A DNA stretch of 64,000 bases, taken from positions 21,901,896 to 21,965,895 of the forward strand of contig NC_067206.1 of the NCBI RefSeq assembly GCF_026262505.1. Direction: 5' to 3'. The notes below the pieces were generated by a model that worked only from the letters and a program-made list of their open reading frames with translations, had not been told where the DNA came from and did no database searches. Shown here piece by piece: positions 1-9,218 of this stretch; within the stretch, counting starts at the first letter, position 1, and each line of letters begins with the position of its first letter. The DNA comes from Trichomonas vaginalis G3 (taxonomy: Eukaryota > Parabasalia > Trichomonadida > Trichomonadidae). The translations under genes were made by a program, and so were the position numbers.

Positions 1-818
1 TGATAGATTGGATATACGAAATTAATGTCGATCTTATCGATTGTGACCGAGGCCTCTGGGATTTTATCTACTAAAGTCAACTCGAACTTCGGAAAGTCGA
101 AATGTAATTTTCCTGGATAAAGTTCGAAGAAAACGGAAAATGGATTGATCGTAAATGTATTGGCCTTTGTCTCAAACGATAGGTTTGATATATTCATCGA
201 AAGCGCGTAAATTGAGTTGGCAAAGCTAAATAATTTGACAATTGCATGGTTAGCAACATATAATGAGTATTCAGCTTCAGCAAATGAGTATGTTCCGAGC
301 TTCTCATGCTTGATTGTCACAATTTGATACTTGAATTTTAGATTTGAGCCTTCTGAATTGGAATAATCAAGAACTAGACCGCGGGCGTTAATCGATAAGT
401 CAAAAATTTGAAGACTGAATATAAGATTCTCAATTGAAAGATGAATCCTCTTTATTATTGAATATCCAAAAAGAGTTAGAAGGGTTGTATGGACATAATC
501 TGGTTCCTTTTCTTCTTTTTCAGCTGGTTTGTCTGTTTGCGATGACTCAATTGATGAAACATCAACAGCTATCGATTTGGCATCAAACCACAGCAAATAT
601 ATTGGATTCGTGAAGAAGGCGATTGGATTTATGAATAAACTAACATCTTTTAGAATGACGTTGACACCTTTATTCTTGAATTGAATATGTTCATATGAAA
701 AAATGCCTTTCTGTCCTTGTACTTCGGCATAGCTGCTGAGAATGGACTTGACAGAAAATTTAAGAATGAAGTATATCAATACTGCTATTAAAACTAATAT
801 AATTAGCTTTAATAACAT
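1..818 (-). CDS. N-terminal part of a large membrane-anchored protein, possibly a bridge-like lipid-transfer protein (runs off the window)
   Basis: An open frame of about 272 codons begins at the ATG read from 818 down and is still open at base 1, so only the N-terminus is here. Residues 1-22 (MLLKLIILVLIAVLIYFIL) form one strong membrane anchor with no polar charge until KFSVKS. The rest alternates short hydrophobic strands and charged turns, with a Lys/Glu-rich loop near residue 110. An N-terminal ER-type anchor followed by a long beta-rich body is the pattern of the Hobbit/Csf1/BLTP family, which moves lipids between membranes. That assignment is inference from architecture only; no signature motif was recognised. 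Confidence 0.5.
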   Translation of the reverse strand, partial: MLLKLIILVLIAVLIYFILKFSVKSILSSYAEVQGQKGIFSYEHIQFKNKGVNVILKDVSLFINPIAFFTNPIYLLWFDAKSIAVDVSSIESSQTDKPAEKEEKEPDYVHTTLLTLFGYSIIKRIHLSIENLIFSLQIFDLSINARGLVLDYSNSEGSNLKFKYQIVTIKHEKLGTYSFAEAEYSLYVANHAIVKLFSFANSIYALSMNISNLSFETKANTFTINPFSVFFELYPGKLHFDFPKFELTLVDKIPEASVTIDKIDINFVYPIY

Positions 819-1204
819 CGAAAAAAAAAATTAATAATTTTTTTTTATTCCCCAGCGATCAAAATGAAGGCATCTGTCATACCGAACATCATATAATCCT
901 ATAGAAATACTCTCTATTTATAGTATATTTGGCCCATTTTATGATCAATATTGAATTCAAAATTTGATTCTAATCTGAATAATCTAATGACACATCATAG
1001 AAACATATAATCATGCACGATTTCTCATCAAATTGAGGAATATTCATGAGATATGAGAATAATTTTTCAATTTTTGCAAATTCTTTGATCCAAACCATAT
1101 AATTTAATTAGAGATTCTAATAACAAAACAATTTGATATCATAATTCCCACAACAAAGAAAAAAAATCAAATTTTATAAAGATAGGATAAAAAAATAACA
1201 TTTA
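819..1204. other. Intergenic spacer between two genes on the minus strand
   Basis: AT-rich, 386 bases, with poly-A runs at both ends. It must hold the promoter of the gene starting at 818 and the 3' end of nothing else on this strand. No trichomonad initiator (TCAYTWY) was found next to the start at 818, and no RNA gene was seen. Confidence 0.4.
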
Positions 1205-3373
1205 TTATTTCTTATATTTGGCATTTTCTTTAACTGCTTCTAAGAAGGAGTTATAGAATTGCCCAGACCCCATATATGCATAGAAAGTTGAAGTTACTCC
1301 ATTTTTGTTTGCTTTGTCTGGATTAGCGCCTAATCTAAGTAATTCTTTTACCATATTCATGTTCTTGTTCTTAATTGCAGGGAAAAGTGGGAAGAATTCA
1401 GATTCATCTTCAATGTTGACAATTTCTCTTTTATAATCATCGGGAAGGGCATCCATGACATACTCAAACGCTCCCTGAATTGTTGTTTGAGTAGCAATTC
1501 TTAATGGATTCAATTTTTCTGGTTTAACTTGTTTTTTCTCTATTTTATAATTAGCTTGCTGCATCAAATTGAATTTGGTTACATCGTTATTATTTAGAAC
1601 TATCAGAAGTGGCGTCCAACCGTCAATTGTCACATTATAAGGTTTTCCAGTCCATGATTGAATAATTTCTTGAAAGAACCAATTATCTTGGGCAATGCAA
1701 CTAAGAATAAAGCAATCCCACTTATTATCAATTTGATAAAAATAATAATTTTCTCTTTTGGAAAATTCAAAGATTTCTGTGTTTAATTCTGGTTTACCTT
1801 TGTTCTCGATTGCAAAGTGATCAATTGCACCAGTAATTTCCGAGAAAAACTGTGTTAATCCTGCATCTATACAAATCTGAAGATCTGTAACAATTGCTGT
1901 CTTGTACAACTCAACATCATTCTCTGCAATCATTTTTAGCAAACAATTTAGCAATTCTCTGTTGTTTTTGTCGATACAATAAGAAATTGCAGTCATTCCT
2001 GTTTTATCTATAGCAGTAACATTCAATTCTCCAACATCTATTGGGATTTCTTCTGATTTCCCCTGATTTTTTTCATAATTTCCTTCATCGTCAGGAAATA
2101 AAATTATTTCTCTACTTTTCTTCAATTTCTTATATTTAAATATATTAAAATCGTTTCTCATGCATGAGTTCATTAAAAATGTCATATCATTGGCTTCTTG
2201 TCCCATTGAAAAATTATATGAAAAATTTTTCTCCAAAAAATCCTTCATTTTTTGATTATTTGCATTGTAAGCTACTATTAGTGAATCAATCTTTTGTAAA
2301 TTGTCTAAAACTAGTTTCGGATAAATTTGATACAAAAATTTAATAAATTTGATGTTACATGAGTTAATTGTGTACTTTACAATTAATTCTTGATCAGTTA
2401 CATTATTGAAAAAGTTTTTTGGTGTGTTTACCATCAAAAATTGAAACATTTCTAAATTTCCGCATTCGCAAGCCGTGTAAATATATTCTTTATCAATTGG
2501 TTTGATCTTATCAATGATGTTTTCCATGAGCATTATGTTTCCACTTTGAATTATTATTGGAATTACTTCTGGAGTGATTACGAAAGGTGTATAAAAGTTA
2601 TAACTTAATACTGCTGCTTTAATATCTAAATGTACATCGTTATTCTCTTGTAAATAATGGAAAAACTCGTTATGATGGCATTTTATTACCATTTTAACAG
2701 ATTTAATATCACTGATATAATCGTTATCAAGTAAATTGCTGATACTCCTTATAATGTCTAGATTCAAAGGTACTAAAGCGAGTTGAAAAACTTTGTACCA
2801 AGTTTCTATGTCATCTGTTTGATTTAGTGCAATGATGTGCTTGATTATGTTGGTAGATCCATAGTAAGCTGCATCTGCTAAAAATTCGTAAACTGATTTC
2901 GGATTTGGATCAAAACTTAAGAAATCTTCAACATTATCGTTAATTATTGCACGCTCTATTGAATCTTTTGGTGGTAGATAGATGTCACCTTCAAATTCCC
3001 ATGAATTATATTTATCAGATTTTGAATCAAGCTGTAGACCTTTTTTAATTAGGTAGCTAATCAATTTGTCGTAGGTTATTGCTGATTGTAATGTAAATAT
3101 ATCTGGTTTCCCATTTTCATTTTTTTTCGAATCGTAATACTTAAAACAAGCATATGCAATCTCATTAAACTTCTTTGGAAGGCAGAATGATAGTAAATCT
3201 AAGATTCTGTAAATTGAAAAGCTGTGATGTATTTTTAATTGTAAATTGGAAATGTTGAAATTTTCAACGTTATTAGTCCATAATTGTTCTAATTCATCTA
3301 GTAGTTCTGTATCTAGATCAAAAGCCACATGCTGAGATTCTGTTTTATTGTTTGCATTATGTATGGGATCCAT
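1205..3373 (-). CDS. Trichomonad ankyrin-family (DUF3447-type) protein, 722 aa
   Basis: A single intact frame from the ATG at 3373. The N-terminal 120 residues (LDELEQLWTNN, YRILDLLSFC) match the helical domain that opens the large trichomonad ankyrin family. From about residue 130 there are diverged ankyrin-like helix pairs (FLADAAYYGSTNIIKHIIAL, YTACECGNLEMFQFLM), a polar insert near 410-440, and a final clear repeat near 670 (IKNKNMNMVKELLRLGANPD). Such proteins are presumed protein-binding scaffolds; the partner is unknown. The family is hugely expanded in Trichomonas and Tritrichomonas. No trichomonad initiator is obvious just upstream. The family call is firm, the function is not. Confidence 0.8.
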   Translation of the reverse strand: MDPIHNANNKTESQHVAFDLDTELLDELEQLWTNNVENFNISNLQLKIHHSFSIYRILDLLSFCLPKKFNEIAYACFKYYDSKKNENGKPDIFTLQSAITYDKLISYLIKKGLQLDSKSDKYNSWEFEGDIYLPPKDSIERAIINDNVEDFLSFDPNPKSVYEFLADAAYYGSTNIIKHIIALNQTDDIETWYKVFQLALVPLNLDIIRSISNLLDNDYISDIKSVKMVIKCHHNEFFHYLQENNDVHLDIKAAVLSYNFYTPFVITPEVIPIIIQSGNIMLMENIIDKIKPIDKEYIYTACECGNLEMFQFLMVNTPKNFFNNVTDQELIVKYTINSCNIKFIKFLYQIYPKLVLDNLQKIDSLIVAYNANNQKMKDFLEKNFSYNFSMGQEANDMTFLMNSCMRNDFNIFKYKKLKKSREIILFPDDEGNYEKNQGKSEEIPIDVGELNVTAIDKTGMTAISYCIDKNNRELLNCLLKMIAENDVELYKTAIVTDLQICIDAGLTQFFSEITGAIDHFAIENKGKPELNTEIFEFSKRENYYFYQIDNKWDCFILSCIAQDNWFFQEIIQSWTGKPYNVTIDGWTPLLIVLNNNDVTKFNLMQQANYKIEKKQVKPEKLNPLRIATQTTIQGAFEYVMDALPDDYKREIVNIEDESEFFPLFPAIKNKNMNMVKELLRLGANPDKANKNGVTSTFYAYMGSGQFYNSFLEAVKENAKYKK

Positions 3374-4157
3374 GAAAATTACGACACTTTTATTTCAAAT
3401 TCTTATTTGAAGAGAAAAAAGTTGGAAAAAATGTTGTAATTTGAAATTTGAGGTTGGTAGGTCATTAAAATACCTCAAGGATTCGCTCTTAAGATAATAG
3501 GATTTCATAGAAAATGATTAGCAAACAATCAAAAAAAATACCCTCAATTTTTAACTTTTGCAACTCCAAAAACCAGGTGTTTTTCCAGAACTACCATCTA
3601 GGATGAGTCCTAGGAGCTATAATTCTAGGGTTAGATGATACCCACTTAGTACTTTTATTTGTATATGTTTTAGTGGAATTTGGTGAGGGGTCATGAAATT
3701 CGTATCTAATTTGCTATCATCTAAGCTGGTAAAAGTCGGAGAAAGCTATTTACTGGTTGTATATTACAAATATACCTTGTAATAGAAAATATAAGTGTTT
3801 GTGATTTAAATTCGCTCAATTAGCTCGAAAATTTGTTTTATATCCATGACAAACTAACACAATCCTATTTATGTGATTGCCAATCTGTTCCCAAAATATA
3901 TCAGCATGAATATATATATATTGATATTATTTGCAATTTCATCATTAAATAGTACTTTTTTTTCTATTTTTAATTTAGAAATAGTATATTTATATGATAG
4001 CGACACAATATTTTAATTAAAAAATATATGTTATCGATCATCACACTCAAATTGAATTTCAAAAATTTTAGAATTTTTCAATTTCAATATTGAAAATATA
4101 TTTCTTATATCATAGCGATTCATGTTATAATAATATGGAGAAAAATATTGTTTTAAA
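3374..4157. other. Intergenic DNA between the ankyrin gene and Polinton A
   Basis: About 780 bases of AT-rich sequence with no frame longer than chance, no RNA gene and only a short run of alternating TA near 3906. It is the host flank into which Polinton A inserted. Confidence 0.4.
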
Positions 4158-4163
4158 TCTAAA
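4158..4163. repeat. Target-site duplication, left copy (TCTAAA), Polinton A
   Basis: TCTAAA lies directly outside the left terminus and again directly outside the right terminus (20433-20438). A 6-bp duplication is the length known for Polinton integrases. Confidence 0.9.
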
Positions 4164-4502
4164 AGTAGTATATGAGTGCGGGTTTTGTGACTTTTTTTGT
4201 AAACGTAAGAATTCATACAATATCGAGCGATTTTGTATCATTTTTTTTAACATATGAAGTAAAAAATGTATGATTCTTACGGTTTTTATTCTTACGTTTT
4301 TGAATAAATCAAGATTTAAAAAATTTTCAAAATTGTAAGACATTTACACTCAGCCCATACATAATGAAATAAAAAATAATTTTTTTAAAAAATTAACATT
4401 AATTTTAAAATAATTTATGATTTTATCTTTTATAAAAGAAGCTATATATAGATGATGTCAGATATTCCGCGATTAATTAAACATTGTTTAAATCCTGAAT
4501 GG
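4164..4502 (+). repeat. Left terminal inverted repeat of Polinton A (339 bp)
   Basis: Matches the reverse complement of 20094-20432 over its whole length; homology stops after CCTGAATGG. It carries CGTAAGAAT at 4204-4212 and its complement at 4273-4281 and 4288-4296, so each TIR holds three copies, a candidate site for terminal or integrase protein. The roughly 60-72 codon frame it contains is probably incidental. Confidence 0.92.
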
Positions 4503-4569
4503 GTTAAACTTCTTACGAAAAATTAAAACTTAGTTATGTTTATTATTTTATTTTTTTATTTTGTATGAA

Positions 4570-5673
4570 ATGAGTGTCAAGACTAACGACGTTAAAAAAT
4601 TAGGATTCACAAACAGGGAAATAAAGGATATATTAGAGGAGGCGGGTTATGAGGTTGATAAATATTATTTAAGAAATTGTCAAAAATTCGCGGAGTTTTT
4701 AAATGAGTTTGATTATGATGGAAAAATGAATAAAGATGATGTTATAAATTTCTTATATCCCACATCTAAAAAAGAAGAAAAACCTAAAGAACCTGATGTT
4801 TTCCCTGAATATTATGAAGAACGAATTAAAGATGATGAATATTATAACGATGAGATTGAGAAATTGGAACAATTAAGAAATGAAATAGATGAAAAAATTA
4901 AGGAATTGAGAAATGCTGAGAATGAAGTAGAGGGTTTAATGAATATCCCAGCTTCAGAATCAGAAGTTCAAAAATCACATGAGGAAAGATATAAAAATTA
5001 CTTTTTGGAATCTACTAAAAATTTATTAGATGGTGATATTGACGAAACACTTTCAGAAGAAGGCACAAAATTTATTCATAAACATAAGTTACAATTTATT
5101 GACGATGGAGATTATCCATGTATATTACTTTCACCTCCTCTTGATTCTGAAAAATTCAAAAAAGCACTGAAAAATGTAACATATGCAACAAATACGATTA
5201 AGAAAGAAGATCATGATATTTACACAAATTATTATTTAAATAAATGTACAGGTGTTGATAAAGTTTTTGATTTGTTAGATAAAATATCAAAAGAAACAAT
5301 TGGAACCTATAAAATTTTATGTGATTGTGGTTTCATTATTGAAGATACCAATAATGTTTCATATGAAAGAACAGCACCGAAGGAAGACGAAGTTGAAAGG
5401 TCTATACCATTCGTTATTAAGAATATAAAAGATATGAAAACGTATAAGCATTATATTTATTCATTTATTTCAGAAAAAATGGAAGCAACCCATAAAACAT
5501 CATCTCATCATTTTATAGCTATTCATACATTCCTTTTCAAAGTTGTGAAATTAAATAAGACAGGAATTAGATTTAATGTATCAGGGTACGCATTCTTGAG
5601 TAAATTAAAATGTATTCGTCACGTCACAGATGATAAAAATTTATGTGTTCTTAATTCATTTTATGGACTTTAG
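4570..5673 (+). CDS. Polinton A polymerase-associated N-terminal ORF (fossil), 367 aa
   Basis: Begins at the in-frame ATG 4570 (an upstream TTG adds three residues). Residues 10-60 (GFTNREIKDILEEAGYEVDK) resemble the first 60 residues of the polymerase region of Polinton B (LEHSEIKQLLTEANIDVAKH), so this is family-typical sequence that precedes the exonuclease domain. A charged coiled coil lies at about 85-130. The last residues (DDKNLCVLNSFYGL) resemble the DNC motif of the OTU-like region seen in the B copy. A T-rich, promoter-like stretch separates it from the next ORF. Part of a broken element; function alone is not known. Confidence 0.6.
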   Translation: MSVKTNDVKKLGFTNREIKDILEEAGYEVDKYYLRNCQKFAEFLNEFDYDGKMNKDDVINFLYPTSKKEEKPKEPDVFPEYYEERIKDDEYYNDEIEKLEQLRNEIDEKIKELRNAENEVEGLMNIPASESEVQKSHEERYKNYFLESTKNLLDGDIDETLSEEGTKFIHKHKLQFIDDGDYPCILLSPPLDSEKFKKALKNVTYATNTIKKEDHDIYTNYYLNKCTGVDKVFDLLDKISKETIGTYKILCDCGFIIEDTNNVSYERTAPKEDEVERSIPFVIKNIKDMKTYKHYIYSFISEKMEATHKTSSHHFIAIHTFLFKVVKLNKTGIRFNVSGYAFLSKLKCIRHVTDDKNLCVLNSFYGL

Positions 5674-5737
5674 CCCTGGACTTTAAAAAAAATAAACTTT
5701 ATTTTTATTTATTTTTTTAATTTTTTTTCTTACATAA

Positions 5738-7945
5738 ATGAATAAAAATGGAACAGCTAGAATGAATGATAATCAAATTAGAGCAGAAGGTAGAAGGTTA
5801 TTTAAACGCTTCTATAACATTCCTGATGGCGTTAATCCTAAAACTCGTAGAAGTTATTTAAATGAAGCCATAGATGTATATGAAGGATTTGACATTTCAT
5901 CAGAAAGTGAGAGATTAGCAAGAATGTTAAATGTTAATATTGATTTCTATTATTGTGATCCTCAACCAGAAGACGTAGACATTAACAAGGTAGACTTTCC
6001 ATTAGTGGATTCAATAATGATAGATCCAGAATTTGAAACAGTAAATATTTTATTAACACAGAGTCCATGTGGAAAACTTCACGCTGACAGAATAACAGAC
6101 GTTGAAGCACTCACAGGATATAAAGTTTGCCCCTTTTGCAAAGAAGAAGTATATTCTATCCGTGATGATCCAGAAAGGAAAAACCAAAGAAGATTTTTAA
6201 AACATTGTGAGAAATGTAAAGAAAATAATGGAAGATTAATTCAAGACGTTCAATTGCAAAACACACAACAACCATATGCACCACATATTACGAAACAGAA
6301 GATATATCAATGGCTATTAGCACATAATTTGCAGGAATATTATAAACCAACAAGATATTATATTACTTTTGACTTCGAAACATTAGAGACTAAAGAAGAA
6401 CTTCAACTTTCTGAATGTGCAACTTTGAACGCTTACTTAAAACCATTCATGGTATCATCAACGGTTAAATTAAACGATAAAACATATACGAGGAATTTTT
6501 GCTTAACTTCGAGTGATTCTTTTATTTCTGATTGGATTGAGTTTTTATTTTCAACCTGTTCATTAGTTGCTAAATCAAATATTGAACAATATGAAGAATT
6601 AATGAAGTCGCAAACGGACCAAACGGCGGGGACTTTGTCTCATACATTAAATGAAAAACAGAAGGAAGCATTTAAAGAGCTTTTAGATGAAGAATTTAAT
6701 AAAGTGAATATCATTGGTTTTAATTCAGGAAAGTTTGATTTAAATTTAATTCTTCGTGATTTAAATACTGCAAAATGGAAGATAAAATCAATGCTGGGTT
6801 CTTCTTCTCAATTTAAGCAAGTCATAGTAAAGAAAACAAACTGTCCATATGAATTAAGATTTATTGACATCAGAAATTATATAGCGGGTGGAACATTAGA
6901 CCAATTCACTCAAGATTTCGGAAACAATAAATCACGTGTTAAATCCTTTTTCCCTTATCAATTCATCACATGGGAGAATTACGAAGATGAATTATATAAA
7001 AAGGAACCATTCACTCAAGATTCATTTTATTCAGCATTAACTCAAGAAACTATATCAGATAGTGATTATCAAATATATCTCAATGATGCTAAAAATTTTA
7101 AGAATAGATTAGAATATTTTATTCATTATTGCAATAAAGATGTTGAAATTATGATTGACCCAATTGATAAAATTATTGAAGAAACATTTGTTTATAAAAT
7201 TGATATGCTTCATAATCTTTCTTTATCATCGAATGCATCAATGATTCGTTACGCTTTAGCATATAAAGACTTTAATCCTAATGAAACATATCCAGAAGAA
7301 GAAAATGTGGAATCAAGTTTTGAATTAACGAAAAAGTATTGGAAATATAAAATTGAATCATATAAGAAACAAGATGAAAAAGCAGAAAGGGATACTAAAA
7401 ACAATGTTTCAATGGATGACTATCAATACTATCACGATTTAATCCTTTCATCTAAATGCAAAATGTGTGGTAAAGCGTTTACATATGCTAATAAACCAAC
7501 ATTGGATAGAATCGATAATGAAAAACCACATACCAAAGAAAATTGTCAGTTAATGTGTTGTTATTGCAATGTCGTAAAATCAAATAAAGATGAAGATGTT
7601 CAACGTTTAAGAATCAATTTAAGAAATTATGCATTAAAAAATAATTTACCAATGACTTTAGATTCAGTTGAAGCTTATCACATTCTCCGTAATGGAATTA
7701 CTGGTGGTCTATCAAATGTTCAACATAGAGTAAATCTTAAAGGAATCACGCACATTAATAAACTTTCATATAATCCAGAAACTAAAACAGTATCAAATGA
7801 GGACACCACCAACATTATGACTCATTTCGTTGGTGTTGATTTCAATTCATTATATCCTTCATCATTTTCATCTAATCCTCATGATTTCATTCAATATACT
7901 GACCATGAAATGTATATGCCGGGAAGATTGAATGGTGTTATATAA
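5738..7945 (+). pseudogene. polB: Protein-primed family-B DNA polymerase of Polinton A (fossil, incomplete)
   Basis: The polymerase of Polintons copies the linear element from a protein primer. Visible blocks in order: a Cys/His cluster near residues 135-170 (CPFC, HCEKC); exonuclease motif I at about 210 (TFDFETLE); motif II at about 325 (GFNSGKFDLN); motif III at about 463 (YCNKDVEIM); an HNH-like Cys cluster at about 573-610 (CKMC, LDRIDN, CCYCN); and polymerase motif A at about 700 (DFNSLYPS). The family usually exceeds 1,000 residues, so this copy cannot be functional. Next to it, integrase sequence follows within 60 bases. Confidence 0.85.
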
Positions 7946-8004
7946 TAGATCATGAAAGAGTAGATAATATCAGGGGTGATGGTGATAAAGGATTTCGGGC
8001 AGTT

Positions 8005-8517
8005 ATGACTCATTATTTCCCACAAATTAATTTTTACTTCTCATCCTCTCCATATACGTTTCATAATAAAATAGTTGATGCGGTAATGAGAACTCTTAGA
8101 GATGCGTTAGGGGTTAACGGTCAGATATACTGGGATGGAAATCATGACTCCATCATACAGCAGTTAGTATATTATTACAATAATACATGGCATAGAACTA
8201 TAAACATGAAACCAGTGGAAATGAAAAATGATATTTCAAAAGAATGGGAATATATTAGAAAGCAAATGGAAAGGTTGAATGATGTTAAACGTGAACAAAT
8301 TAATTCGGGGCTCATGAATTTTAAACAAGGAAATAAAGTTTTAATTCATCTTGATTATGGAAAAACTGATAAATCAACGACAAAAAGAAGACGAAGATTT
8401 GACACAATAGCTGAATTTGTTAGATATATTAACGGCAATGCATTAGTTGAAGTTGACAATAAATTAATAGAAATTCCGATTTATTTTATTACTCCATTAT
8501 ATTTAAATAATATTTAA
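8005..8517 (+). pseudogene. int: Retroviral-type integrase, C-terminal part, Polinton A (fossil)
   Basis: About 170 residues with the helix after the catalytic core (YYNNTWHRTINMKPVEM), a linker, and a basic small beta barrel (QGNKVLIHLDYGK, KRRRRF) ending in a chromo-like segment (YINGNALVEVDNK). Polinton integrases insert the element and make the 6-bp duplication. The catalytic core is not complete in this remnant. It sits between the polymerase and a small ORF, all on the plus strand. Confidence 0.7.
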
Positions 8518-8535
8518 TTTTTTATTTCGTAAGAA

Positions 8536-8799
8536 ATGAGTGACAACAAAGCAGTCAAGAGTCCAGACGATGAATATAAAAAGAAACTAAACAGAATTAA
8601 ATCAAAAATATGTTATTACAAAAAGAAGCCGCAATGTGGTGGGGTTGAAAACGATAAAGAAATAATCGAAAAATTAGAAACTTATCGTTCAATCATTAAA
8701 CTGAGTGAAGCAAAAATAAAAGAATTTAATAGAATAAATAAATTGATTGGAAGAGATGAATTTAATAAAGATGAATTTTTAAACTCTATCCAAATTTAA
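8536..8799 (+). CDS. Small basic coiled-coil ORF of Polinton A, 87 aa
   Basis: Starts 18 bases after the integrase remnant, behind TTTTTATTTCGTAAGAA, which looks like the element's own start-proximal motif. The product is Lys/Glu-rich and helical (KLNRIKSKICYYKKK, IIKLSEAKIKEFNRINK). I do not recognise the family. Its stop overlaps the end of a short gene on the other strand by a few bases. Confidence 0.5.
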   Translation: MSDNKAVKSPDDEYKKKLNRIKSKICYYKKKPQCGGVENDKEIIEKLETYRSIIKLSEAKIKEFNRINKLIGRDEFNKDEFLNSIQI

Positions 8800-8960
8800 T
8801 TTTTATTCCTCTTCGACAACATCTCTCTTTCCATCATTACTGCATAACCGCATTTTCTCAGTTTAAGTGGTTTGTTATTTTTAACATGTTCTCGCATCAT
8901 TTTTATCATTTCCTCCCTTGTTATGATTCGTGGTAAATTTTGAGCTTGTGGGGTATTCAT
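8796..8960 (-). CDS. Small ORF of Polinton A, 54 aa
   Basis: A short frame from the ATG at 8960, reading MNTPQAQNLPRIITREEM onward, with a basic helical C-terminal half (HVKNNKPLKLRKCGYAVMM). It is preceded on its strand by TTTTTATTTTTATCATAA, the same T-rich start context as the other element genes, which is the main reason to believe it. It converges on the 8536 gene with a 4-base overlap. Product unknown. Confidence 0.45.
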   Translation of the reverse strand: MNTPQAQNLPRIITREEMIKMMREHVKNNKPLKLRKCGYAVMMEREMLSKRNKN

Positions 8961-8994
8961 TTATGATAAAAATAAAAATTTAAATTATGCTGTT

Positions 8995-9185
8995 CTAAAG
9001 TTTGTGACAACATGACATTTTGACAACAACACAGGAGGAAGGCAATAATGAATTATTTTTGAAGAACTGAAGGTGTCACCATGTCACCATGTGTCACCAG
9101 GTCATTTAACTTCTCTGAAAAAATGTGACAACATGACATTTTGACAACATAAAAATATGATGCAGCCCAAAAATAAGGTTAGTTT
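8995..9185 (+). repeat. GTGACA/TGTCAC repeat cluster, left of the primase-helicase
   Basis: Holds repeated GTGACAACATGACATTTTG (at about 9001 and 9124), AACACAGGAGGAAGGCAATA, and TGTCACCATGTCACCATG with a second TGTCACC. Long segments recur in reverse complement at 11540-11808 on the other side of the gene. Clusters like this beside a helicase gene resemble iterons of a replication origin; that role is inference. Confidence 0.75.
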
Positions 9186-9218
9186 TAAAATTATTTTTAT
9201 TTTTTTATTCCTATATAA

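Noticed and set aside
4125-4343. 72-codon minus frame in the Polinton A TIR
   Set aside because: Extends outside the element into host DNA and is built on repeated CGTAAGAAT motifs; better read as a binding-site region than a gene.
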